Source of the DNA: Variovorax sp. YR216
GTDB taxonomy: Bacteria > Pseudomonadota > Gammaproteobacteria > Burkholderiales > Burkholderiaceae_C
Direction of reading: 5' to 3'
Length of the DNA: 64,000 nucleotides
NCBI RefSeq assembly: GCF_900107745.1
Contig: NZ_FNRO01000016.1
Location: 99,328 to 163,327 of the forward strand
Within the stretch, counting starts at the first letter, position 1. Each line of letters opens with the position of its first letter. Below, one piece after another: positions 63,906 through 64,000 of this stretch. The notes beneath the pieces are model-generated. The model was not told the origin of the DNA, ran no database searches, and was given only the letters and a program-made list of their open reading frames with translations. The position numbers and the translations under genes were made by a program.

Positions 63906-64000
63906 TCAAGACGCACCTCGGCCATGAGCGATCAGCAACGAACTCTTGGCGATGACCAGATTGGCCAATCCGAACAGGCTGAACAGCTGTGCCTGGTTCT
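63906..64000 (-). pseudogene. IS5-family transposase C-terminus, runs off the right edge
   Basis: The minus strand from the edge reads NQAQLFSLFGLANLVIAKSS, then LLIAHGRGAS and a stop at 63906. This is the QLFxLFALANL end of IS5-type transposases. Whether the rest of the element is intact cannot be seen. Confidence 0.6.

Overview
The window is high-GC DNA whose best-recognised genes (acetone carboxylase with a sigma-54 activator, a KfrA-type DNA-binding protein, many beta-proteobacterial IS families) point to a Betaproteobacterium, probably Burkholderiales. Genus cannot be fixed from sequence reading alone. The left 7 kb looks like ordinary catabolic chromosome. The rest is a mosaic accessory island full of conflict and defence genes, insertion sequences and gene fragments.

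Layout. 1-7.3 kb: acxA-acxB-acxC and acxR, all on the minus strand, with a candidate sigma-54 promoter and an 18-bp palindrome upstream. 7.4-11.1 kb: a small conserved gene, a RelE/ParE-type toxin-antitoxin pair, and a tyrosine recombinase divergent from a kfrA-like gene. 11.5-14 kb: an AT-richer AAA+ ATPase gene flanked by a second, partial copy of the kfrA tail. 14.1-20.3 kb: a TIR protein followed by stitched fragments (TPR, resolvase, deacylase, cupin, TIR, two transposases) and a multiply broken patatin gene. 20.5-25.5 kb: lysozyme-like protein, lipoprotein, HTH protein, a DUF6880-like protein and a higBA pair. 26.2-28.7 kb: a TOTE-type primase-helicase. 28.8-39.5 kb: ISKra4, IS256, IS110 and IS5 elements and remnants, a zinc-knuckle membrane protein with a partner, a 765-aa TIR membrane protein and a truncated integrase.

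The most notable stretch is 39.6-51.5 kb. Two minus-strand gene triplets lie head to tail, each starting with a TIR protein. The upstream triplet is TIR-TRAFs-SLOG, an alpha/beta hydrolase and a trypsin-like protease, joined by two ATGA overlaps. The downstream triplet is TIR-STAND-like, a MoxR ATPase and a 1,535-aa membrane protein with vWA, beta-propeller, PASTA and GH19 lysozyme-like domains. Both look like signal-gated suicide or immunity systems, in which a nucleotide or ATPase sensor controls a protease, lipase or wall-hydrolase effector.

52.3-64 kb: a ThsB-like (Thoeris) TIR protein without a visible ThsA, an IS110 pseudogene, an IstA relic, a three-gene polymorphic-toxin and HlyD-like cluster, an IS66 element with a passenger gene, and an AT-richer nucleoside-deoxyribosyltransferase-like conflict protein between two different IS3 remnants. 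In all there are five intact TIR proteins, one TIR relic and one related NDT-fold protein in 48 kb. I saw no tRNA, rRNA or CRISPR array.
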